DNA from: Thermoplasmata archaeon
GTDB lineage: Archaea; Thermoplasmatota; Thermoplasmata; Lutacidiplasmatales; UBA184
DNA length: 64,000 nt
Reading direction: 5' to 3'
Assembly (NCBI GenBank): GCA_022749815.1
Contig: JAKIWV010000001.1
Span: 62,001-126,000, forward strand
In this document: piece by piece, positions 16,694 through 24,527 of the stretch
How the letters are laid out: the number at the start of each line of letters is the position of its first letter
Position numbering within the stretch: the stretch's first letter is position 1
Notes under the pieces: generated by a model
What the model saw: only the letters and a program-made list of their open reading frames with translations
What the model was told of the DNA's origin: nothing
The model's database searches: none
Program-made: the position numbers and the translations under genes

Positions 16694-17354
16694 CGGCCCG
16701 CCCGCGCGGCCCAACACCCCCCGAGCGCGTCGGATTCGCCCCCGTACCGCGCAGAGGGCTCCTCGTGGGGTTCCTTCCTCCAAGAAGCTGGGCCCCCAAT
16801 CCTCCTCGGGCCGCCTTCAGAAGTGCGCGGAGGCGCGCGGGCGGAGGACTCGAGCGCCAGCGGGCGTCGAAGGCCAGGAGGATCTGTCGGGTCTGCTCCG
16901 CGTAGCTCCGCCGCTTCTCGTCACTCCACGCGGCGTTCGCCGCGTCGCGGAGGTTGTCCCAGCGGTCGCATAGCTTGACGAGGACGGCTGGCCAGGACAT
17001 GCGACCGATTTCGCGGACCAGGTGCCCGGTCTTCTTGCGATCCGGGACGGACGGACCATGGAGCTCCGCCGGGACCGTCAGCTCCCGTACAAGCTCTCCC
17101 GTGGAATTCCCGAATTTGCGCCGGAGGGCGGCCTCCGGGTACTCCGTATCCTCCAGGACATCGTGGAGCACCGCGGCGCACAAGATGTCGGGGTCCTCCA
17201 CCCCGAGCTCGCTCGACAGGAGACGCAGGACGGCCACCGGGTGAACGATGTACGGTGTACGTCCGTCTTTGCGGAGAGTCCCCTCGTGCGCCGCGACGGC
17301 AACGCGGATCGCCTCGAGGAGTCTCAGATCCCGCCGGGTCCGCTCGGAGGGCAT
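16650..17354 (-). CDS. HD-domain (p)ppGpp hydrolase-like protein (MESH1/SpoT N-terminal type)
   Basis: A 234-residue HD-family metal-dependent phosphohydrolase resembling the hydrolase half of SpoT and stand-alone MESH1. Seen: AAHEGTLRKDGRTPYIVHPV (family HxxxxRKxxxPYxxHP), the HD pair in LCAAVLHDVLEDTEYPE, and VLVKLCDRWDNLRDAANA (LxDxxxN). The synthetase domain is absent. The core ends near residue 185; the last 50 residues are Arg/Gly-rich and may be extra tail. It would clear ppGpp or a related nucleotide in the cytoplasm. A stand-alone hydrolase is unusual for archaea, so an alternative substrate is possible. Confidence 0.8.
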   Translation of the reverse strand: MPSERTRRDLRLLEAIRVAVAAHEGTLRKDGRTPYIVHPVAVLRLLSSELGVEDPDILCAAVLHDVLEDTEYPEAALRRKFGNSTGELVRELTVPAELHGPSVPDRKKTGHLVREIGRMSWPAVLVKLCDRWDNLRDAANAAWSDEKRRSYAEQTRQILLAFDARWRSSPPPARLRALLKAARGGLGAQLLGGRNPTRSPLRGTGANPTRSGGVGPRGRAARERLVVRSTGRPD

Positions 17355-17449
17355 GCGGGACCGAACGGGATTCTCAGGATAGGGTTTGGGCCGAGCGAGG
17401 GCCGGTACGATGGATCATCGGTGGTGAGTCGTCGCCGGATCGGAGGCCA

Positions 17450-18376
17450 TTACGGCGCATTCCAGACGATGTTCACGGCGGCCGAATACTGTTGGGGGTC
17501 ACCCAAGGACCCGCCCCACAGGCAGAGCACGAGCGTCTGGCCGGCGTACGCCGCCAAATTCGGCGAAAGAACCGAGATCCGCTGCTCGGGTTCGCACCAC
17601 GCGGAATCAGAGTGCTTGAAGCACCAAATCGGTGTCACTGCCCCTCCCGCGAGATACGCGTGCCAGCCGCTGGTCGTGAAGACCGCGGCGTACGCCAGGC
17701 AGTTCCCATAGGGGGTGCATGTGGTCACTGTAACGGACCCATTGACCCAGGCGGCGGTTAGGTTCGCGGGCAGGACGAAGGGGATCGCTGCGGCGTTTTG
17801 CGTGCCCGGGCCGATACTCCCCTTCGATGTGCTCAGCAAGCTCTTCGAGTGCGTGCTTACCCCCCGGTTCAGCGAGGAAGACGAGGACGCGGTCCCGCCT
17901 TGGGGAAAGTTCGTCGCAACCACCATCCACAGAAGGAGGACCGCCGCGCTGACTGCGAAGAGTGCGAGGTATCGCTCCGGCCCGGGCTTGTACGAAGAAC
18001 GGCGCGGGGCGCCGGAGTTTACGGGGCGGACGGCAGGAGAGGGACGAGGGTTGGCCCGCGCGGGTGCAGGCAACGTAGGGCGGCGCGGGACGGGCCCGGG
18101 CTGGGTTGAACGGACTGGGGACCGCGGAACTGGGGAAGGCCCGGGGACTGAGCTCGGGCTGGATCGAGGCGGAGGGGGCGGCGCCCGTGGGGGCGGCGTC
18201 CCCGCTCGAACGGAGCGGATCTCAGAGGGAGCGCGAGGCGAAGCCCGGCTCTGGGGCGGTCCCGGCACGGCCCCGCGAGTGTCTACCGGGCCATAAAGGC
18301 GCCGACGTTCGTTTCCACCGACTCCGTTCCGGAGCGTCTGAGCGCGAGCTGAACGGTCGGCCCCGAAGGTGACCAA
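17450..18376 (-). CDS. Membrane-anchored proline-rich protein with Cys-rich outer domain
   Basis: Not recognised. From the TTG at 18376 (the only start in frame, so uncertain) it would be 308 residues. Residues about 35-125 are Pro/Arg/Ser-rich and likely disordered in the cytoplasm, residues about 136-156 (YLALFAVSAAVLLLWMVVAT) are one membrane helix, then a Ser-rich stretch and an outer domain of about 110 residues. The outer domain has Cys in TTCTPYGNCL, PIWCFKHSDSAWC and VLCLWGG, which could form disulfides. It lies downstream of galU on the same strand and may be the last gene of that operon. Confidence 0.6.
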   Translation of the reverse strand: MVTFGADRSARAQTLRNGVGGNERRRLYGPVDTRGAVPGPPQSRASPRAPSEIRSVRAGTPPPRAPPPPPRSSPSSVPGPSPVPRSPVRSTQPGPVPRRPTLPAPARANPRPSPAVRPVNSGAPRRSSYKPGPERYLALFAVSAAVLLLWMVVATNFPQGGTASSSSSLNRGVSTHSKSLLSTSKGSIGPGTQNAAAIPFVLPANLTAAWVNGSVTVTTCTPYGNCLAYAAVFTTSGWHAYLAGGAVTPIWCFKHSDSAWCEPEQRISVLSPNLAAYAGQTLVLCLWGGSLGDPQQYSAAVNIVWNAP

Positions 18377-18527
18377 GCGGCCTGCCTAGTGGCCACAGTC
18401 GCTTTGCCCGTCGATTTCGACTCCAGGGGGTGAGTCCCCCTGACCTCCGCGTGGGGGGGTCCGGCCGGGGGTAGCATTCCGAGCGGAGGTTCGGGCGGCG
18501 GCTCCCTGGTGGGAGGAGCTTACCGGG

Positions 18528-19382
18528 TTACGGGGGGGTTGAGGCATCTCCGATTACCTCGCGGAGGCGGTCGCGGTACTTCGGGTCTGCGAGGGCGAAT
18601 CGGACGTTCGCCTCCAGCCAGAGCTCCGGGGTGCCGGTATCGTAGCGCCGGCCTCGAAAGACGAGGCCGTAGATTTTCTCCCGAGCCATGAGGTGCACCA
18701 ACGCGTCGGTGAGCTGGATCTCCCCGCGGTGGTCGGGGGGGGTTTCGCGGATGGCGTCGAAAACCGTCGGCGTGAGATAGTAAGCCCCCGTGATGGCCGT
18801 CCGGGCGGGCGCCTCCTCGAGTCGGGGTTTCTCCACCAGCCGTTGGACATCGATCGTCCGTTCCGCCACCTCGGGGCCGGCGGCGATCCCGTAGCTCGAG
18901 ACTTTCTGGTCTGGGACCACTTCCAGAGCCAAGATGGACGACCGTCCGCCCATCTTCTCGAAGACCTCCTGGAGCTGTCGGAGCAGGGGGGGGTCGCACA
19001 GGTGGATAGAATCGCCCAGCAGAACCCCAAAGGAGTGGGATCCGATGTGTTTCTCTGCGGACAGGAGGGCGTCGGCGAGGCCGCGCGGGGACCGTTGGCG
19101 CACGAAGTGGATCTGCGCCTTCTCCGAAAGCTCGTCGAGCTGCCGCAAAGCGGGCAGTTCGGCGGACCCGGCCAGTTCGGGGTTCCGGTCGAAATGATCT
19201 TCGAGAGCCCTCTTGGAGCGGCCGGTGATGATGGTGATATCGTCCGCGCCGGCGGCCACGGCTTCCTCGACCACGTACTGGATGACCGGCCGGTTCAGCA
19301 CCGGGAGCATCTCCTTGGGCATGCTCTTCGTCGCGGGGAGGAATCGAGTCCCGAGCCCCGCGGCGGGAATGACCACCTTCAC
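18528..19382 (-). CDS. galU: UTP--glucose-1-phosphate uridylyltransferase
   Basis: Makes UDP-glucose from UTP and glucose-1-phosphate. Seen: the signature VVIPAAGLGTRFLPATKSMP followed by KEML, PVIQYVVEEAVAAG, the sugar-binding VEKPRLEEAPARTAITGAYY, and HRGEIQLTDAL. I place the start at GTG 19382 (VKVVIPAAG), since GGGGAGGG lies just upstream; a longer frame to 19502 adds 40 residues unlike the family. The start overlaps the stop of the UDP-glucose dehydrogenase gene (GTGA), so the two are coupled. The product feeds UDP-glucuronate synthesis. About 284 residues, typical for the family. Confidence 0.93.
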   Translation of the reverse strand: MKVVIPAAGLGTRFLPATKSMPKEMLPVLNRPVIQYVVEEAVAAGADDITIITGRSKRALEDHFDRNPELAGSAELPALRQLDELSEKAQIHFVRQRSPRGLADALLSAEKHIGSHSFGVLLGDSIHLCDPPLLRQLQEVFEKMGGRSSILALEVVPDQKVSSYGIAAGPEVAERTIDVQRLVEKPRLEEAPARTAITGAYYLTPTVFDAIRETPPDHRGEIQLTDALVHLMAREKIYGLVFRGRRYDTGTPELWLEANVRFALADPKYRDRLREVIGDASTPP

Positions 19383-20923
19383 GTCCGGACCCTCCCCGAA
19401 GCCCCGGACGAAGAATTTCTTGCGGCGGAGGAGGTTCTCACACTTCCTCGAACGTACCCTCGGCGAGCGCGGGCAGGAGTCCCGACTCCGAGCCCCACCC
19501 ACCGTAGACCGGCTCGGCGTCGCACGGAGGGGTCGAGCGCGCGCCGGAGGTCCACCACTAGGGGGGTCCGCATTAGTCTAGACCACCTCGGGGGCCAGCG
19601 GACGTACTTGGGCCATGCCGCTTGAAGGACCGCGGCGTCCGCGCGCTGAAGGGCTTCCTCGACGGTCCGGCAGAAAGAGACGGGCAATCCCTGCCGCTGA
19701 GGGTCGGAGGTCCATGCCTTGCGGAAGTTCTCGAGTGCGACGGGGTCGTGGAGACGCACCTTGGCTCCCTCCGCGGCCAGCTCCCGGACGATGGGGAAGG
19801 CCCGCGACTCCCGGACATCATCCGTTCCCGCCTTGAAGGAGAGCCCGAGCACGGCGACGGTCTTGCCATTGAGATCCGATACGGCCTGGCGGATGAGATC
19901 GGTGGCATGTGCGGTCTGGTCGTCATTGGCCGCGAGGACCGCCCGGATCAACCGGAGGTCTACGCCCAGCTCACGGCCCCGCGCGAGGAGGGCCCGTACG
20001 TCCTTCTCGAAGCAACTCCCTCCGAACCCGGGCCCGGCCGAGAGGAACCTCCCCCCGATGCGGGAGTCGAGCCCGACGGCGTCCATCGCGTGGTCCACGT
20101 TGACCCCCAGCATCTCCGCCAGACGCGACATTTCGTTCGCGAACCCCACCTTCAGCGCGAGGAACGCATTGGCTGAGTACTTCACGAGCTCCGCCCCGCT
20201 CGGGGATAGCACTACGATCGGCGCGCCGAAATTGCGATAGATTCTTCGGAGCCATTGCTCGGCCCGGGCCGAGTTGACGCCGATCACGACCCGTTCGGGC
20301 GCGACCGCATCGCGCACCATGCTGCCTTCCGCCAGGAACTCGGGGTTGGCCGCGACGTCCAATGTCCCGGAGTCGCGGTGGGATGCCTTCTCAAGCGCGG
20401 GGCGGAGCACGTCCTCTGAGGTCCCTGGAACGACGGTGCTCTTTACGACGACGAGGCGATACCCCCGGGCTGTACGGAGAGCCCGACCGAGCTCTGACGC
20501 GCCTCGCAGCATGGGTCCGAGGTCGATCCTACCCCCGCTCCCCCGGGGAGTGGGGAGGCAGAGGAAGATCACTTGCGTTTTCGCCGCGAGCGCCTCCCAG
20601 CTGTCCACGGTCCCGAAGCGTCCGGAACGTCGCTCGCGGCGGAGCAGCCCGGCGAGCCCGCGTTCGAAGACTGGCGAGCGACCCTGCCGAAGCTGCCCCA
20701 AGAGGTCTGACCGGATATCATAACCCACCACATGGACACCCTGATGAGCGAACGCGAGGGCGGTGGTGAGCCCCATGTAACCAAGTCCGGCGACCCCGAC
20801 AGTCGGCTCGCCTCCTCTTCGGAAGGCGAGATCGGAGGCGGCACTCGCCTTAGAGTTGCGCCTCGGGCCACGGCCCCATCGGCCACCAAGTCTCGGAGAA
20901 CGCCGTCCGGAGTCGCGGGCCAT
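19379..20923 (-). CDS. UDP-glucose 6-dehydrogenase / nucleotide-sugar dehydrogenase
   Basis: Oxidises UDP-glucose (or a related UDP-sugar) to the uronic acid with two NAD+. Seen: Rossmann motif VGVAGLGYMGLTTALAFA, KSTVVPGTSEDVL, the central-domain NPEFLAEGSMVRDA, the catalytic Cys in GPGFGGSCFEKD, and the UDP-binding C-terminal domain LGLSFKAGTDDVRES. The start is uncertain: ATG 20923 or GTG 20959; about 40 residues precede the fold in either case. The C-terminus carries an Arg/Ser-rich extension of 25-30 residues that runs into the galU start. With galU it forms a two-step UDP-glucose to UDP-glucuronate unit. Confidence 0.9.
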   Translation of the reverse strand: MARDSGRRSPRLGGRWGRGPRRNSKASAASDLAFRRGGEPTVGVAGLGYMGLTTALAFAHQGVHVVGYDIRSDLLGQLRQGRSPVFERGLAGLLRRERRSGRFGTVDSWEALAAKTQVIFLCLPTPRGSGGRIDLGPMLRGASELGRALRTARGYRLVVVKSTVVPGTSEDVLRPALEKASHRDSGTLDVAANPEFLAEGSMVRDAVAPERVVIGVNSARAEQWLRRIYRNFGAPIVVLSPSGAELVKYSANAFLALKVGFANEMSRLAEMLGVNVDHAMDAVGLDSRIGGRFLSAGPGFGGSCFEKDVRALLARGRELGVDLRLIRAVLAANDDQTAHATDLIRQAVSDLNGKTVAVLGLSFKAGTDDVRESRAFPIVRELAAEGAKVRLHDPVALENFRKAWTSDPQRQGLPVSFCRTVEEALQRADAAVLQAAWPKYVRWPPRWSRLMRTPLVVDLRRALDPSVRRRAGLRWVGLGVGTPARARRGYVRGSVRTSSAARNSSSGASGRVRT

Positions 20924-20980
20924 GGAATCAGGTCCGACGTCGCCCGCAGGGAGCACCACAGAGGTCGGACGGAACGCTCC

Positions 20981-23900
20981 TTACGGTCCTTGGTTCTGGT
21001 ACCCGTTCCACCCGAACGAGAACAAGCTCGTCATGGCAGGGAAGTTCTGAGTACCGTCCGAAGACTCTGGATTCCCGCAGTTGTCGAGGGAGAAAAGCCA
21101 CTCCACGGTTGACAACAGGCTGAAGGTGGCGGAGTTCGCAGACCAAACCTGACCCAGCGAGTACGGACTCACCACGACAAGGTAGGTGTGCCCGCCGCAG
21201 ACGGTGTAGTTCCGACTCGAGCTGTTTGTGCCGTTCAGCGTGCAAGCCTTGGTAGCGTACCCTGGAATGGAGTAGCCGGCCCCCGTCGTGCCCTCGTCGT
21301 ACAGGACAAAGAACGCGGTGTGGTTTACCACGCTTCTTGCCTGCGGACTGCTATAGTTTCCAGTGTGGTTCTCGATGGGACTCAGGAAGTTCCGGAGCCA
21401 TCCGTCACAGCTTGGTATGGGCACAAAGTTCGTTTGGTTCCCGTGGCAGTCGTCCACGTTGTTGGGGACGTAGTACGCGAAATTCGGCAGCGACCCATTC
21501 GCCAGGCTCGCGTTGAACACGGCGCTGTTCACGACGTGCGAGTTGCACCGGGAGGCGTTGAGCCCGATGTCATTGTAGTAGATGAACGGGTTGTGAGTGT
21601 TCGTATAGAGAGGGTACGCCCCGTAGTTGCCCTTGTAACAGGCGCTGGGCATCGACTCGAAGTAGGCTCCCCAGGAGAAGCTCGCGTTCTCCAGGAGGTC
21701 GCCGATGTTGTTGAGATGGGCCGCCCGCGAACTCACTGCCGTGCAGCCAACTGCCGTGCCGGCCGTCATCGCGATGTACTGGGGGAGCGAGCTGTGGCAG
21801 GCCCCGTAGAAGTTGCTCGCGAAACCGTAGGTCTTCGCGAGATATCCTTGGTATGGAGCCTTAGACCATCCGTTCCCATTCAATGTGGAGAGCTCGATGT
21901 TCTCCATGACGATCACGACGACGTGTTGAATGAACGCATTGGTTGAGTTACCGGGATTGCCGGCCCGGTACGCTTGATAGAAAGTGATGGCGACGGTAAC
22001 ATTGGTCCCGTTGACCTTGGCAGTCCCCGGGGATGGGCTGGCCGCATATCCAGGAGGCAGTCCGGTTACCGAGTAGTTGTAGGTCCCGTTGATCTCCGTG
22101 AAGGAGATGCTTCCGGGGGCAAGCGCGGATCGAGTTGTCCCGCCCACCGTCACCGCCCAGCGGAGGCTCGAGGGCAACGATGTCTCTGTGAAGTTAAGGA
22201 AGAAGGACGGTTGGATCTTCGTGAACGAGATGGGCCGAGTCACCGGGGAGCCATTCACGACCACCAATCCTGAAGAGCTGTTCACTAGGTACCCGGGAAC
22301 GTTGGCCACTGTGAACCCGTAGCTGCCGTTCGGCCGGACGAAATTGATCGGGCCAGGCGAATTGTTCGAGAGGGTGGCCACCCCTAGCGTCACCGACCAG
22401 GTGACCCCGGAGGTAAGTCCGGTCTCATTGAAGGAGACCACATAGGTGGGGGCCTGTTTGAACGCGACCGGCTGAGAAGCCGGCCCCCCGCTTACCGGGA
22501 TGCAGCCAGCGGCGGGTGTCGCATTGTACGTTGGGACGGGCGTGACGCTGAAGCAGTAGTTTCCGTTCAGCACGGAGAAGATGATCGAGTTGGGTACGGA
22601 GGCCGTGAGGGTCCGGGCACCAAGGGTAACGGTCCAGCTTCCACTAGCCAATCCGGTCTCAGTGAACGTGACGTTGTAGCTGCTCGGCAGCCGGTAGACT
22701 ATGGGTACGATCACCGGCGAGCCATTGACGGGTACGTTCCCCGAGATCGGAGTCGCATTGTATCCCAGTATCGGGCTCGTCACTGAGTAGGCGAACGTTC
22801 CGTTCGGCTCCGAGAAGAGGATCGAGTTCGGCGCGGTGTTGGTGCTCTTACTTCCGTTCAGGGTCACCGACCAAGAGGTTGTTCCTGGGAGTCCCGTCTC
22901 GGTGAAAGTCACGTTATAGCTCATGGGAACCTTGGTGAAACCGATCGAAACGGTCTGCGGTTGACCGGAAACCGAGGCGGCCCCACTCGCCGGGAACACA
23001 CTGTATCCCGGAACGGAGCCTACCGTGAACGAGAATGTTCCGTTCGGCTCCGCGAACACGTTCGAACCGGGCGCAGCTGTCGAATTCTGCGTTCCGTTGA
23101 GAGTGATTGACCAGGTCGTACCAGCATCCAAACCGGTTTCGATGAAGGTGACGGCAAACTTGGGCTGGCTGAACGCGATGGGTTGGGTCAAGGGTCCCCC
23201 ATTCACGGTGACGTTGGCTGCTCCCGGAGTGGGGGTCCAGCCGGACGGCGTTTTGACAACGAATGCATAACTCCCGTTCATTTCAGAGAAGACGATCGAG
23301 GCCGGGGAGGTCGCGGTCTGCTGGACCCCGAGGGAGGTCAGCGTAACGTTCCATTGGAGTCCCGAGGGCAGACCCGACTCGCTGAACGTAATCGAGTACT
23401 TCGGTGGAGGGGGCAAAGGTGCCGACTTCAAACTGAGGCTGTCCGCGATCCACGCAGCGCTGCGATTGGACGTACCGTTCATCCAGACATTAGCGGTCGA
23501 TGTCGACTTGAATTGGAAGTCGGCCATTGTCATGTAGGTGCCTTTGACCGGCGCCACCATGTTGTCGATCAGTGTGTCCACGCCCGCGGCGCTCCACAGG
23601 TCATAGTTCCGGGCCGCCACGGCCGATAGGACGAGGTCGGTATTGTTGGCAAGGACACGGTTGCTGAAGTTCTTCGACTGCTGGGCCGTGGACCCGCTTC
23701 CCAGTCCGGTGCTGTTCGACTGGACGGCTAGGTGGTCAAGGGGAGAGGCAGCGACGCCGCTCACATCCACAACCCCGATAGCGTTACTCTGGGGGCTCGG
23801 CCCTTGCAGCGTGGCAGTTACAGCGACCGACGCTCCGCCGCTCACGTTGTAGGCGGCCCAGATGGCAGTCCCGTCATTTCCCCAGTTGGAAGTGAATTGG

Positions 23901-24232
23901 AAGGTGTAGACGAGTTGGCTGAACGTGTCGCCGACCGAATCGGTGACTGTCTTGACAGTGTTTTTTCCGAAGATCGTAAAAAAGAGGAGGATCGCATCGC
24001 CCTTGTGCGACGTGAAACTTGGGGAAGCGACCGGGGTAGTGACGAGCACCGAAAATTTGACGTGAGAAAGGATCGACGGGGCGACAGGGGTTCGGTGTGG
24101 TTGGGTTTGAGGAAAGAACGGCATCGAGGCACCAAAAGTGAACACGCTCACGAGCATCGAGACGACGAGGATGGACACGGTGATCCAATTCACTCTCTTC
24201 GGGGCTGCGCTTGGTCGAAGGTTCGATTTCAT
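20981..24232 (-). CDS. Secreted protein: N-terminal beta domain, six thermopsin-type repeats, C-terminal SapM-like phosphatase
   Basis: A 1083-residue surface protein. Order: signal/anchor (VSILVVSMLVSVFTFGA, residues about 18-34), a beta domain (about 40-275; GDAILLFFTIFG, NAIGVVDVSGV), six repeats of about 78 residues starting YxVTFxETGLPxGTxW (about 280-745), then a PF04185 phosphatase (about 755-1083) with FIQHVVVIVMENIELST, CHSSLPQYIAMTAG and FFVLYDEGTTGA. The domain order is the reverse of the 11815-15435 protein, and no C-terminal anchor is present. The beta domain recurs at the N-terminus of the FN3 protein at 39499. Eight or more Cys suggest disulfides. The start is ATG 24232, with AGGGAG 10-15 bases upstream. 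Confidence 0.85.
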   Translation of the reverse strand: MKSNLRPSAAPKRVNWITVSILVVSMLVSVFTFGASMPFFPQTQPHRTPVAPSILSHVKFSVLVTTPVASPSFTSHKGDAILLFFTIFGKNTVKTVTDSVGDTFSQLVYTFQFTSNWGNDGTAIWAAYNVSGGASVAVTATLQGPSPQSNAIGVVDVSGVAASPLDHLAVQSNSTGLGSGSTAQQSKNFSNRVLANNTDLVLSAVAARNYDLWSAAGVDTLIDNMVAPVKGTYMTMADFQFKSTSTANVWMNGTSNRSAAWIADSLSLKSAPLPPPPKYSITFSESGLPSGLQWNVTLTSLGVQQTATSPASIVFSEMNGSYAFVVKTPSGWTPTPGAANVTVNGGPLTQPIAFSQPKFAVTFIETGLDAGTTWSITLNGTQNSTAAPGSNVFAEPNGTFSFTVGSVPGYSVFPASGAASVSGQPQTVSIGFTKVPMSYNVTFTETGLPGTTSWSVTLNGSKSTNTAPNSILFSEPNGTFAYSVTSPILGYNATPISGNVPVNGSPVIVPIVYRLPSSYNVTFTETGLASGSWTVTLGARTLTASVPNSIIFSVLNGNYCFSVTPVPTYNATPAAGCIPVSGGPASQPVAFKQAPTYVVSFNETGLTSGVTWSVTLGVATLSNNSPGPINFVRPNGSYGFTVANVPGYLVNSSSGLVVVNGSPVTRPISFTKIQPSFFLNFTETSLPSSLRWAVTVGGTTRSALAPGSISFTEINGTYNYSVTGLPPGYAASPSPGTAKVNGTNVTVAITFYQAYRAGNPGNSTNAFIQHVVVIVMENIELSTLNGNGWSKAPYQGYLAKTYGFASNFYGACHSSLPQYIAMTAGTAVGCTAVSSRAAHLNNIGDLLENASFSWGAYFESMPSACYKGNYGAYPLYTNTHNPFIYYNDIGLNASRCNSHVVNSAVFNASLANGSLPNFAYYVPNNVDDCHGNQTNFVPIPSCDGWLRNFLSPIENHTGNYSSPQARSVVNHTAFFVLYDEGTTGAGYSIPGYATKACTLNGTNSSSRNYTVCGGHTYLVVVSPYSLGQVWSANSATFSLLSTVEWLFSLDNCGNPESSDGTQNFPAMTSLFSFGWNGYQNQGP

Positions 24233-24527
24233 GCTCTCATGGCTCCCTGCGCGAACCGTCTCGCAACGGTCCGCCGGATTCCGGCGTCAGATACGTCGAT
24301 TGGACTGGTAACGGGCCAAAGAAAGGAATTCGGCAGGGCGATTTCGAGTTATACTTCGCGATTAAGTTCGGCGTGACCGCACGCAGACGGTGGAATGCCT
24401 GTCCCTCACCATGAGGGGGCCCGAAACCCCCCAAACTGCGCCCCGGACAGGCGGCGACATGTTTGGGGAATATGTATTTATCCGTTCCCTGGGGGGCCCG
24501 GAAGCGTTCCTTGGGCCCCGGAGTCAG
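24233..24527. other. Intergenic region upstream of the phosphatase gene
   Basis: No gene. It is unusually AT-rich in two spots: the minus strand reads AAGTATAACTC near 24345-24355 and GGATAAATACATATT near 24468-24481. Either could be a TATA element, so the phosphatase gene probably has its own promoter rather than depending on asnB readthrough. Confidence 0.4.
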
